Shown here piece after piece: positions 1 to 10,520 of a DNA stretch of 64,000 nt. The stretch comes from Thiorhodococcus drewsii AZ1 (lineage in GTDB: Bacteria > Pseudomonadota > Gammaproteobacteria > Chromatiales > Chromatiaceae). Both the position numbers and the translations under genes were made by a program. The stretch lies in the NCBI RefSeq assembly GCF_000224065.1, contig NZ_AFWT01000017.1, positions 1 to 64,000 of the forward strand, given 5' to 3'. Within the stretch, counting starts at the first letter, position 1; every line of letters starts with the position of its first letter. Below the pieces are notes generated by a model, which saw only the letters and a program-made list of their open reading frames with translations, ran no database searches and had not been told where the DNA came from.

Positions 1-118
1 TCTCTTCTCCATCAGTTGCTTAAGAAAATGAATGTACTCTTTAGAGGCAATGGACTTCTCTGTTACGTGATATCTCAACTCTCCTTGAGCCGTGATATAC
101 CGAGCTAATACCAATTTT
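1..118 (-). pseudogene. Transposase remnant (IS630-like), cut by an IS
   Basis: Read on the minus strand, this stretch gives an open frame that runs off the left edge of the window. It contains the peptides TAQGELRYHVTEK and EYIHFLKQLMEK, which resemble the middle of an IS630-type DDE transposase: the strand before the second catalytic Asp, ending in the usual F-(I/L)-(E/K)-x-L helix. The frame has no start. It is broken on its 5' side by the neighbouring IS630 element, whose left end falls near 96-98. It is therefore the 3' part of an older, different transposase gene. The family call rests on motif resemblance only. Confidence 0.5.
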
Positions 119-1223
119 TCGGTTTTTACTCGCCGACAATGGCGAAGTTTTCCGTCAGCAACGATCGTAGGTCACCACGATATTGGTTCGGGTGACGAAA
201 GAAATTCTCGCAAGCCGCTTTGAAGTCGGCGAACGACTCAAAATAGCGGTTATAGAGCACTATCTTTTTAAAATACTTCCAGAATCGCTCGATCAGATTG
301 AGGTTTGGCGCATAGGGCGGGAGAAAGAGCAATTGCACGCGTGATGTCTCCAAGTGCTTACGAACCGCCTTGGAGCGATAGTAGCGAGCATTGTCGCAAA
401 TCACGTGAATCACCGCCGCGTCTGGATGCCGCTGCTCGATTTGCTGCAGCAGAGCGATGGTCGAGACGGCATTGATGCTGTCGTCGAAGCGGACAACGGG
501 TTCGAGGCACTTGAGATCGATGGCACCGTTGATGTTGACGCGCCGCCGCCCGGTGTTGGAGCGGATCTCGCGATCCTCGCCGCGCTTGATCCAGCCCTGG
601 GCGATGACCGGATTGTGCTGCGGGTGGACCGCATCCATGAAATAGATGGGATCCGCATCACCCTTGGTTTGCTTGAGTGTTTCGTACTCGGCGAGGAAGG
701 CTTTCTGGGCCTCGGGATCGGCCTTGCCAGGGATGAGCTTGGGTTTCTTGTAGACGTAGCCCAAGCGATGCAGCAGCGCCGTCATGCCGCTGACGGTGTA
801 GGCAACATCAAAGGTGTTTTCGACCCACTGGGCGACAGCCTTGGCGCTGAGGTAGAGGTGGCTTTGCAGATGCGCTTCCAAGCACGTCAATTGCGCGGCG
901 TCGAGCTGGCATGCGCTGCCACGGAACGCCACGTGCCCCAGTGATTTCAGGCCATCCTGGCGATAGCGCTTGAAGTGGTTGCGCACCGTATTCGGGTCGA
1001 TCTGTAGCACCTCGGCGATTTGCTCCGCTGTCCAGCCGGTCGCGAGCAGAACAACCGCCTTGATCCGATCAGCCTCGCGTTTATCGCGCGTACCTCGGTG
1101 GGCCGCACGCAGTTCCGCGAGTTGCTTATCAGTGAGGTGGTAGTCAGGCATGGCGAAGATTCTACAGATTCGGTTGAGTGTCACAAAATGCCTGTCCGCA
1201 AAAAACTCAAATGAGAGCGGTAT
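98..1223 (-). mobile_element. IS630-family insertion sequence, about 1.13 kb
   Basis: The two ends read inward as TACCGAGCTAAT and TACCGCTCTCAT, followed in both cases by a run of five or more T at the same distance. These form an imperfect terminal inverted repeat. Each end is bordered by a TA dinucleotide (96-97 and 1224-1225), which fits the TA target duplication made by IS630/Tc1-type elements. The length and the single transposase gene fit the family. Exact ends are inferred from this pairing. Confidence 0.7.
126..1151 (-). CDS. IS630-family DDE transposase
   Basis: This is the transposase that cuts and rejoins the surrounding IS630 element; about 341 aa, usual for the family. The N-terminal third (about residues 15-80) is a winged-helix DNA-binding region with the pattern GWTAEQIAEVL...TVRNHFKRY. 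The catalytic half has the three acidic residues in context: D in YFMDAVHPQHNP, D in VICDNARYY and E in PNLNLIERFWKYFKK. I chose the ATG at 1151 (MPDYHLTD) because the 11 extra residues of a longer frame are unlike the family. No frameshift or stop is seen, so the element may be active. Confidence 0.9.
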   Translation of the reverse strand: MPDYHLTDKQLAELRAAHRGTRDKREADRIKAVVLLATGWTAEQIAEVLQIDPNTVRNHFKRYRQDGLKSLGHVAFRGSACQLDAAQLTCLEAHLQSHLYLSAKAVAQWVENTFDVAYTVSGMTALLHRLGYVYKKPKLIPGKADPEAQKAFLAEYETLKQTKGDADPIYFMDAVHPQHNPVIAQGWIKRGEDREIRSNTGRRRVNINGAIDLKCLEPVVRFDDSINAVSTIALLQQIEQRHPDAAVIHVICDNARYYRSKAVRKHLETSRVQLLFLPPYAPNLNLIERFWKYFKKIVLYNRYFESFADFKAACENFFRHPNQYRGDLRSLLTENFAIVGE

Positions 1224-1355
1224 ATCTCAACTTATCATCGCTATTGGCGTTAACCTGTTAAACAGCCACTTGGTCGGAGGAGTCGCTGTGATTTTTGCTG
1301 GAGGTCTGCAGGCGTCGCTAGCACTGTATTTCACATTCCGCACCAGCAAAGGCTA
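1224..1355. other. Short spacer between IS630 and intron
   Basis: This is the sequence left between the IS630 element and the group II intron. The plus strand has an open frame into a TAA at 1353-1355, encoding a hydrophobic stretch (LVGGVAVIFAGGLQASLAL). It could be the tail of a small membrane protein, but its 5' side is the IS end, so no complete gene can be supported. Confidence 0.3.
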
Positions 1356-2106
1356 ATCGGATAGCCGGGGGTTTTTCTCCCCCGGCCTCCACAACACCCC
1401 GCATGCGGGTCCGCACGGGGCGTTTCCTTCGGGTTTAAAAGGATCACCGAAGAATGGCGACCTCCAACGCTGGCTACATAACGGACCGCCAAGGCCGATT
1501 CACCCGGTCGGGTGCAATTCAGCCATTGAGATTCGCCAGGCTCGCTCGTTGCCGAAGGTTCAGGCCTTCACCTTGTCCCACCCATTACAGTGGGCGTTTG
1601 GCTACTATGCCGTCTGCTGACTTCTGTCTCATCACGCCGAGCGTTACCGCTCAGCGCGCTGCCCGAGTCGCTGTAGGGTCCGGTGGTTATTCCAACCCTT
1701 TCGGACTGGCCCTCAGGCCGGCTCCCACGGCAACCACAGCCCCCTTAGGGTTCGATGGTGATTCCAGCCCTTTCAGGCTGGCCCTCAGTTCGACTCCCAT
1801 AGGAACGCGGACCGCAAGCGAGACAGATCTCCCCGGATAAGAACGTGAACTTTCAGTGCACAACCGCCGCATTTACCCTACCCCCTGCACCTGTCGGGCT
1901 TCGTCATCTCGTGCTGACTCGCCCAGGGGCCAAGCCTTCTATGCGGTTTCTGTCCGTCGGCTCGCACTTTTGCACTCGGGCTTCCTCCAGACATCCCCTC
2001 GCGGGTTTGCCCTTGCCGTCAGCTAGTAGTTACAGTCCACTTCGTGGACACAGGTACTCCTACAGGGGACTTTCACCCCATGAGTTCACGCCCATGCCGG
2101 GCGTAC
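1356..2106 (-). mobile_element. ORF-less group II intron
   Basis: On the minus strand this 751-nt segment begins GTACGCCCGGCATGGGCG and ends CTATCCGAT, the terminal signatures of bacterial group II introns. Just before the 3' end lies a domain V-like hairpin (complement of about 1391-1427: CCCCGTGCGGACCCGCATGCGGGG). It is followed by a domain VI-like hairpin with a CCGGGGG / CCCCCGG stem. The 5' half matches the domain I layout I know from introns encoding an LtrA-type reverse transcriptase. No reverse transcriptase frame is present, and the usual 1.3-1.8 kb of coding sequence is missing. Small frames inside it on either strand are spurious. Mobility would need a protein supplied in trans. 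Confidence 0.75.
1674..1799. repeat. Imperfect 54-bp tandem duplication inside intron
   Basis: Two copies, 1674-1727 and 1746-1799, lie in the same orientation with a constant offset of 72 bp and no indels. Shared words include TTCCA-CCCTTTC, CTGGCCCTCAG and CTCCCA. The duplication lies in the domain region of the group II intron and is unusual for a folded RNA. Confidence 0.75.
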
Positions 2107-2318
2107 ACGATCGCGACGCCCGCCAAAACGGGCGCGAACAGCATGGTCAGAGTGTCGGTGCAACTCGCATGCAAGGGTCCGATCGGCGACATGTCTCGCA
2201 TCTCCCCGTCGATCAGCTCGACGCGATCGCCATCGGCGAATACGCCTGCGTCGATCATCTGGTGGAACCGATCCACGCTGACGCGATGAATGGGGTTGTG
2301 AAGATCCAAGGCTTCCAT
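2107..2318 (-). pseudogene. Uma2-family (DUF820) protein, 5' fragment
   Basis: The frame starts at an ATG at 2318 and encodes about 70 residues resembling the N-terminus of Uma2/DUF820 PD-(D/E)XK-like proteins: a VDRFHQM helix, then DRVELIDGEM (the usual VELIDGEI motif) and MSPIGPLHA. It stops being a gene where the group II intron begins, after the codons for LAGVAI. Joining the intron flanks (…ATCGT + TAGCC…) gives a short frame ending in TGA that does not look like the rest of Uma2. The 3' half has therefore been lost. Function of the family is not firmly known; many copies occur as selfish or defence-related nuclease-like genes. Confidence 0.65.
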
Positions 2319-2520
2319 CGCGGGATACCTGTTCTGTCTCGTTGCTCGGGATTAGGCTAGCAGAAAAGTGCAGCACGGCCCGCGATAGGCAACAGCCAAC
2401 ACCACGGCATCGCTTCGACGCCTAGCGTGCTGGAGGCACGCATGTGCCGATCGGCCGATCCGGCTTGGTATCGGGTCGGGCTTACAGGCACAATGCAGCT
2501 CTTTTCCGATCCGCAAGACC

Positions 2521-4342
<1,822 letters not shown>

Positions 4343-4493
4343 CCTGGCGGCGAAGATTGGGGTCTTACTCCTCATCGACCTTGTGCGATAATCCGCCGCC
4401 ATGTCTCGTGCGGCGGTTGCGCCGCCGGACGATGCAGCGCTGTTCATGCAACTGGATCCAGCTCACGGATCCACACACCACTAGGGAAGCGAT

Positions 4494-4826
4494 ATGAGCT
4501 TTTTCATCACCGACGCCCTGGCCCAGGGCGAGCCTGCGGCAGCCGCAGGCGACCCCTTCATGGCACTGCTGCCGCTGGTGCTGTTCGCGGTCGTCTTCTA
4601 CTTCCTGCTGATCCGCCCTCAGTCCAAGCGTCAGAAAGAGCACCGTAAGATGATCGAGGCCCTGTCGAAGGGCGATGAGATCACCACCGTCGGCGGTGTC
4701 GCCGGCCGCGTCATCGACCTTGGCGAGAATTTCATCCTGGTCGAGATCGCCGACGGCGTGCAGATCAAGGTTCGCCGGATGGCGGTCGAGGCCGTGATGC
4801 CAAAAGGCACCCTTAAGGACCTCTGA
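4494..4826 (+). CDS. yajC: Sec translocon accessory protein YajC
   Basis: Small inner-membrane protein that associates with SecDF and the SecYEG channel. 110 aa with one strong membrane helix (about residues 20-43, LPLVLFAVVFYFLLI) followed by the family signature RPQSKRQKEH and a cytoplasmic domain ending GTLKDL. A ribosome site AGGGAAG lies 6 nt before the ATG. It sits between tgt and secD, as in E. coli. Confidence 0.95.
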   Translation: MSFFITDALAQGEPAAAAGDPFMALLPLVLFAVVFYFLLIRPQSKRQKEHRKMIEALSKGDEITTVGGVAGRVIDLGENFILVEIADGVQIKVRRMAVEAVMPKGTLKDL

Positions 4827-4847
4827 GCCGCCGGTAAAATAGGCATG

Positions 4848-4885
4848 GACCCGGCTCGGGCCGCCCTTGGCGGCAAAGCCGGGTC
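4848..4885. repeat. 9-bp hairpin between yajC and secD
   Basis: GACCCGGCT at 4848-4856 pairs perfectly with AGCCGGGTC at 4877-4885. No T-run follows, so it is not a standard terminator. It may be an attenuating or RNA-stabilising hairpin in the 178-nt yajC-secD gap. Confidence 0.5.
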
Positions 4886-5004
4886 ATCCGGCCGCTATAT
4901 CTCCAATTCGGTCGCGGCCACCGCTACACGGCGGTCTCTCCCGCGCGCCCTTCCCGCCTCCCCTCCAGGCTGTCGCGACCAGCGATGTTGAGATTTGAAC
5001 TGCA

Positions 5005-6861
<1,857 letters not shown>

Positions 6862-6874
6862 CGGAGGGATCACC

Positions 6875-7843
6875 ATGAAATCGCAAAGCACGGTCAAAAC
6901 GAAGCGAACGATCAACGACTTCGGCATCGACTTCCTGGGCAAGCGCAAGTTCGCGGCCATTGTCTCCGGCACCGCCCTGGTCATTTGTCTTCTGTCGATC
7001 CTGTTCCGAGGCTTCGACTTCGGACTCGACTTCACGGGCGGTACCGTGATCGAGCTCGGATATCAGGAGCCCGTCGAGTTGAGCGAGATTCATCAATCGC
7101 TCGAATCGCAGGGCTTCCCCGGTACGACCATCCAGTATTTCGGCTCGAACCGCGACATCCTCATTCGTCTCGCCCCTCAGGAGGAAAAGGACAGCTCCAA
7201 GCAGAGCGACCGGGTCTTCCGCATTCTCAGCCAGGAGGCCAAGGGCCAGGTCGAGCTGCGACGGGTGGAGTTCGTGGGTCCGCAGGTCGGCGAGGAATTG
7301 CGCGAGCAGGGCGGCCTGGCGGTTCTCTTCTCGCTCATCGGCATCCTCATCTATGTCGCGCTACGCTTCGAGTGGCGCTTCGCGGTGGGAGCCGTGGTCG
7401 CACTCGTCCATGACGTCCTCTTCACGGTCGGCATCTTCTCGATCTTCCAGATCCAGTTCGACCTGACGGTGCTCGCCGCCGTGCTGGCGGTCATCGGCTA
7501 TTCGCTGAACGACACCATCGTCATCTTCGACCGTATCCGCGAGAACTTCCGACGCATGCGCAAGGGCACGGTGATGGAGATCACCAACAACTCGATCAAC
7601 CAGACCCTCTCGCGCACCATCGTCACCTCGGGGACCACCCTGCTGGTGCTGTTCGCGCTCTATCTGTTCGGGGGCGAGGCGATCAGCGGTTTCTCCCTGG
7701 CACTGATCGTCGGCATCTTCGTCGGCACCTACTCCACCATCTACGTGGCGACCGCCATCGTCATCTGGCTGGGACTGACCAAGGCCGACCTGCTGCCGGT
7801 ACCGGTCAAGAAGGAAGGCGCCGAACTGGACTCCATGCCTTAA
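6875..7843 (+). CDS. secF: Protein translocase subunit SecF
   Basis: Forms the SecDF complex with the preceding gene product. 322 aa with an N-terminal helix, the family motif DFTGGT (DFGLDFTGGTVIEL), a short periplasmic domain and five further helices. These carry VIGYSLNDTIVIFDRIREN, the counterpart of the SecD proton-path segment. An AGGG ribosome site lies before the ATG. The stop codon touches the start of a heptamer repeat array. Confidence 0.97.
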   Translation: MKSQSTVKTKRTINDFGIDFLGKRKFAAIVSGTALVICLLSILFRGFDFGLDFTGGTVIELGYQEPVELSEIHQSLESQGFPGTTIQYFGSNRDILIRLAPQEEKDSSKQSDRVFRILSQEAKGQVELRRVEFVGPQVGEELREQGGLAVLFSLIGILIYVALRFEWRFAVGAVVALVHDVLFTVGIFSIFQIQFDLTVLAAVLAVIGYSLNDTIVIFDRIRENFRRMRKGTVMEITNNSINQTLSRTIVTSGTTLLVLFALYLFGGEAISGFSLALIVGIFVGTYSTIYVATAIVIWLGLTKADLLPVPVKKEGAELDSMP

Positions 7844-7970
7844 CAGCCGCCAGCCGCCAGCCGCCAGCCGCCAGCCGCCAGCCGCCAGCCGCCAGCCGCC
7901 AGCCGCCAGCACTATAATCTTGCTGGTAGCTGGTAGCTGGTAGCTGGTAGCTGGTAGCTGGTCGCTGGCT
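7844..7970. repeat. Inverted heptamer array between convergent genes
   Basis: 7844-7910 is 9.6 copies of the 7-mer CAGCCGC. After an 11-nt spacer, 7922-7970 is seven copies of GCTGGTA, the last two diverged. CAGC/CCAGC of the first half is complementary to GCTGG of the second, so the whole can fold into a long imperfect stem. It fills exactly the gap between the secF stop and the stop of the convergent flavoprotein gene. A related array with the same inverted layout lies at 63528-63634. Confidence 0.9.
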
Positions 7971-9103
7971 CAGGCCGAGCGGTAGCGGCGCAGATACATC
8001 CACTCGAAGAAGCGCTTCAGCCAGTGGAAGAGCTTCATCGAGGGCAACACCAGATTGAACTTCTCGTTTCGGGCCACGAGCATGCCGCTGTCGTTGGTAT
8101 CGACGATGCACAGCAGTTCGACCCGGAATCCCGCCTTGGGCTCGCGACCGGCGAATTCGGCCAGCAGATTCTTCACCGCAGCGCGTGCCTGCAGATCCGC
8201 CATGTGACCCTGCTTCGGCATCCAATCCGGCCCGGGGAAGCTGCCCGAGTCGCCCGCCACATAGACCCGCTCGAACCCAGGCACCCGGCACTGGGCGTCG
8301 GCCTGGAGCAGACCGCCCGGCGAGCGCGGCAGACTGGTGTTGTCGAACCAGGCGTTGCCCGTCATACCCGGCATGAAGAGGATGAGATCGGCATCGAACG
8401 CGTCGCTCTCGGTGGTGACCTGGGTCGAGGAAAAGCCCTTCATCTTGCTGCCGAGATGGGTTTCGATCCCACGGCGCTTCATCTCGGCGAGCAGGCCATC
8501 GACCGCCTTCGGCCCCAGACGGTTACCGGGACGCTCGGCCGGGGTGAAGAAGTGGAGCTTGAACTTGTCGCGCCGCTTCTCCTTGCGCAACTGATTGTCC
8601 ATGCCGAACAGGAACTCGAACATGGGTCCGCCACGCATGGAGCTCTGCTCCTTGGGGTTGCTGGCGAAACCCATGGCGATGCTGCCACCGTCCATCGACT
8701 TGACCCGATCGCGAATCGCCTTGGCCGCTGCCACGCCCTCGCAGGGAACGATGGCATGTTCGATTCCAGGCAGCTTCTTGATGAAGCGTCCGCCGCTGGC
8801 GAGGATGAGACCGTCGTTCTCGATCGGACCATAGGTGGTCTCCAGAACGCGACCATCCGCGCTGAGACCCGTCGCCTCGCCGGGGATGTGCTTCACCCGC
8901 ATCCGCTCGAAGAAGCGCCCTAGATCGATGACCAGATCGTCCCCGGTACGTCGCCCCGAGGGCACCCAGATCAGGCCAGGATAGTAGACGAATTCGGGCT
9001 TGCGGCTGACCAGCGTGATCTCAATACTCGGATCGGCTTGGCGCAGCGCCCGGACGGCGGTCAAGCCGGCGAATCCAGCCCCCACGATCGTCACGCGTTG
9101 CAT
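7970..9103 (-). CDS. SQR / flavocytochrome c sulfide dehydrogenase-like oxidoreductase
   Basis: FAD-dependent enzyme of the sulfide:quinone oxidoreductase / FCSD flavoprotein group, 377 aa. The N-terminal dinucleotide fold has VGAGFAGL; a second segment is LILASGG, and VYVAGD lies near the C-terminus. Cys121 and Cys332 sit where SQR has its first and last conserved cysteines. The region normally holding the middle redox Cys reads NPKEQSSMRGGPMFEF, with no Cys. The C-terminus is amphipathic and basic (WLKRFFEWMYLRRYR), fitting membrane binding. I start at the ATG at 9103, preceded by GGGGGT. Probably acts in sulfide or polysulfide oxidation to the quinone pool, but another acceptor is possible. 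Confidence 0.75.
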   Translation of the reverse strand: MQRVTIVGAGFAGLTAVRALRQADPSIEITLVSRKPEFVYYPGLIWVPSGRRTGDDLVIDLGRFFERMRVKHIPGEATGLSADGRVLETTYGPIENDGLILASGGRFIKKLPGIEHAIVPCEGVAAAKAIRDRVKSMDGGSIAMGFASNPKEQSSMRGGPMFEFLFGMDNQLRKEKRRDKFKLHFFTPAERPGNRLGPKAVDGLLAEMKRRGIETHLGSKMKGFSSTQVTTESDAFDADLILFMPGMTGNAWFDNTSLPRSPGGLLQADAQCRVPGFERVYVAGDSGSFPGPDWMPKQGHMADLQARAAVKNLLAEFAGREPKAGFRVELLCIVDTNDSGMLVARNEKFNLVLPSMKLFHWLKRFFEWMYLRRYRSA

Positions 9104-9139
9104 GTCATAGACCCCCAATCGATGGATATCCAGCCAAGG

Positions 9140-9176
9140 CTGGACAAAAGGAAACCAAGACCATCCTCGGATGGTC
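9140..9176 (-). terminator. Hairpin and T-rich tail after tesA
   Basis: GACCATC (9159-9165) pairs with GATGGTC (9170-9176) around CTCG. Read on the minus strand, downstream of tesA, the stem is followed by TTGGTTTCCTTTTG, a plausible intrinsic terminator between tesA and the flavoprotein gene. Confidence 0.55.
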
Positions 9177-9199
9177 CGTAATCGAAACCTGGCACGAAA

Positions 9200-9820
9200 T
9201 CAATGCCCCTCGGGCGCGCTCAACAGTGGCTCGAGCGCCGGCCAAACGTTATCGAGAATACGCCCCTGGGCCTTGGCTCGCGGATGCAATCCATCCGCCT
9301 GCATCAGATCCCAGTGCTCGGCAACATCGGCGAGCAGGGCCGGAACCAGGGACACGTCGAGCGACTCGGCAACCTCGCCGAACAGGGATTGAAAGCCCTG
9401 GGTGTAGGACGCACCGTAGTTCGGCGGCAGCCGCACGCCGATCAAGAGGACACGACACCCTGAGTCCTGCCCCAGCTGAACCAACCGAGTCAGATTCTGT
9501 CGGATCACAGCGAGCCCAAGCCCGCGCAGACCGTCGTTCGCGCCCAATTCGATCACCAGCACCGCCGGCCGATGCCGAGCGAGCAGCGACGGCAAACGCG
9601 TCAGACCGCCCGCCGTGGTATCGCCCGACACGCTGGCATTTACGACGGTCTCCGCGCGACCATCGGCCTTCAAGCGTTCGGCGAGCAACGAGACCCAGCC
9701 CTCGCCCGGACCCAGCCCATAGCCGGCGCTCAAACTGTCGCCCAGGACCAGCACGCCCGGCGGATTGGCGACAACGATGGCGGGAAACGTCAGGATACAG
9801 ATCAGGAGTAGTCGGATCAT
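9200..9820 (-). CDS. tesA: Acyl-CoA thioesterase I / arylesterase TesA
   Basis: Periplasmic SGNH-fold hydrolase acting on acyl-CoA, lysophospholipid and aryl esters. 206 aa with a signal peptide (MIRLLLICILTFPAIVVA). The catalytic blocks are GDSLSAGYGL (Ser), a Gly in the SGDTTAGG block, GAND (Asn) and DGLHP (Asp and His). It is transcribed away from the ABC transporter genes, as tesA is from ybbAP in E. coli. Its ATG (9818-9820) overlaps the ATG of the divergent ybbA by 2 nt, so each promoter must lie inside the other gene. Confidence 0.93.
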   Translation of the reverse strand: MIRLLLICILTFPAIVVANPPGVLVLGDSLSAGYGLGPGEGWVSLLAERLKADGRAETVVNASVSGDTTAGGLTRLPSLLARHRPAVLVIELGANDGLRGLGLAVIRQNLTRLVQLGQDSGCRVLLIGVRLPPNYGASYTQGFQSLFGEVAESLDVSLVPALLADVAEHWDLMQADGLHPRAKAQGRILDNVWPALEPLLSAPEGH

Positions 9821-10520
9821 GTCAGAACCTTTGACTCAAACAATGCCTCGAACCCTGTCGAAGGCAATCGGCTTGGGCAAGCATGTTAACGGTCCGGCCG
9901 GCGGATTGACCATCCTCGAAGGGCTGGATCTGGAGATCGACGCTGGCGAGGCCGTGGCCATCCTGGGCGCCTCCGGATCGGGCAAATCCACCCTGCTCTC
10001 GCTGCTCGCGGGACTGGACGACGCCAGCGCCGGCGAGGTCTGGCTCTGCGACCGACGCATCGGCGACCTGGACGAAGACGGGCGTGCCGAGCTGCGCGCC
10101 GGCCGGGTCGGATTCGTGTTCCAGAATTTCCAGCTGCTACCGACGCTGACCGCGCGCGAGAACGTACTGCTGCCCCTGGAACTCACTGGGACAGCAAACG
10201 CGGCCGAACGTGCCGATTCGGCATTGGAGCGGGTCGGCCTCACCGCCCGTGCGGGACATTATCCGCGCCAGCTCTCGGGCGGCGAACAGCAGCGGATCGC
10301 CATCGCGCGCGCCTACGCCCCGCGTCCGAGCGTGCTCTTCGCCGACGAACCGACCGGGAACCTGGACCAACAGACGGGCGAACAGATCATCGACCTACTG
10401 CTCGATCTGCGCCAGGCCAGCGATGCGGCCTTGATCCTGGTCACCCATGACCCGCGCCTAGCCGAACGCTGCGACCGCCGCCTGCGGATGCGCGACGGCC
10501 GGCTGGAGACGCTGGCATGA
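9819..10520 (+). CDS. ybbA: ABC transporter ATP-binding protein YbbA
   Basis: ATPase of a MacB/LolD-type ABC system, 233 aa. Walker A is GASGSGKST, the Q-loop is in FVFQNFQL, the signature is LSGGEQQRIAIARA, Walker B is VLFADEPTGNLD, and the switch His is in LVTHD. The start at 9819 is preceded by GGAG and replaces an 18-residue longer frame that would run deep into tesA. It overlaps the permease gene by ATGA, so the two are translationally coupled. Confidence 0.92.
   Translation: MSEPLTQTMPRTLSKAIGLGKHVNGPAGGLTILEGLDLEIDAGEAVAILGASGSGKSTLLSLLAGLDDASAGEVWLCDRRIGDLDEDGRAELRAGRVGFVFQNFQLLPTLTARENVLLPLELTGTANAAERADSALERVGLTARAGHYPRQLSGGEQQRIAIARAYAPRPSVLFADEPTGNLDQQTGEQIIDLLLDLRQASDAALILVTHDPRLAERCDRRLRMRDGRLETLA

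Noticed and set aside
1454-2360. Several plus-strand frames of 60-170 codons as hypothetical proteins
   Set aside because: They lie inside the group II intron read on the wrong strand; their composition (Ser, Pro, Arg-rich) is non-coding.
7844-7970. CRISPR-like repeat array
   Set aside because: Units are 7 nt with no spacers of constant length and no cas genes in the window; these are simple tandem heptamers.
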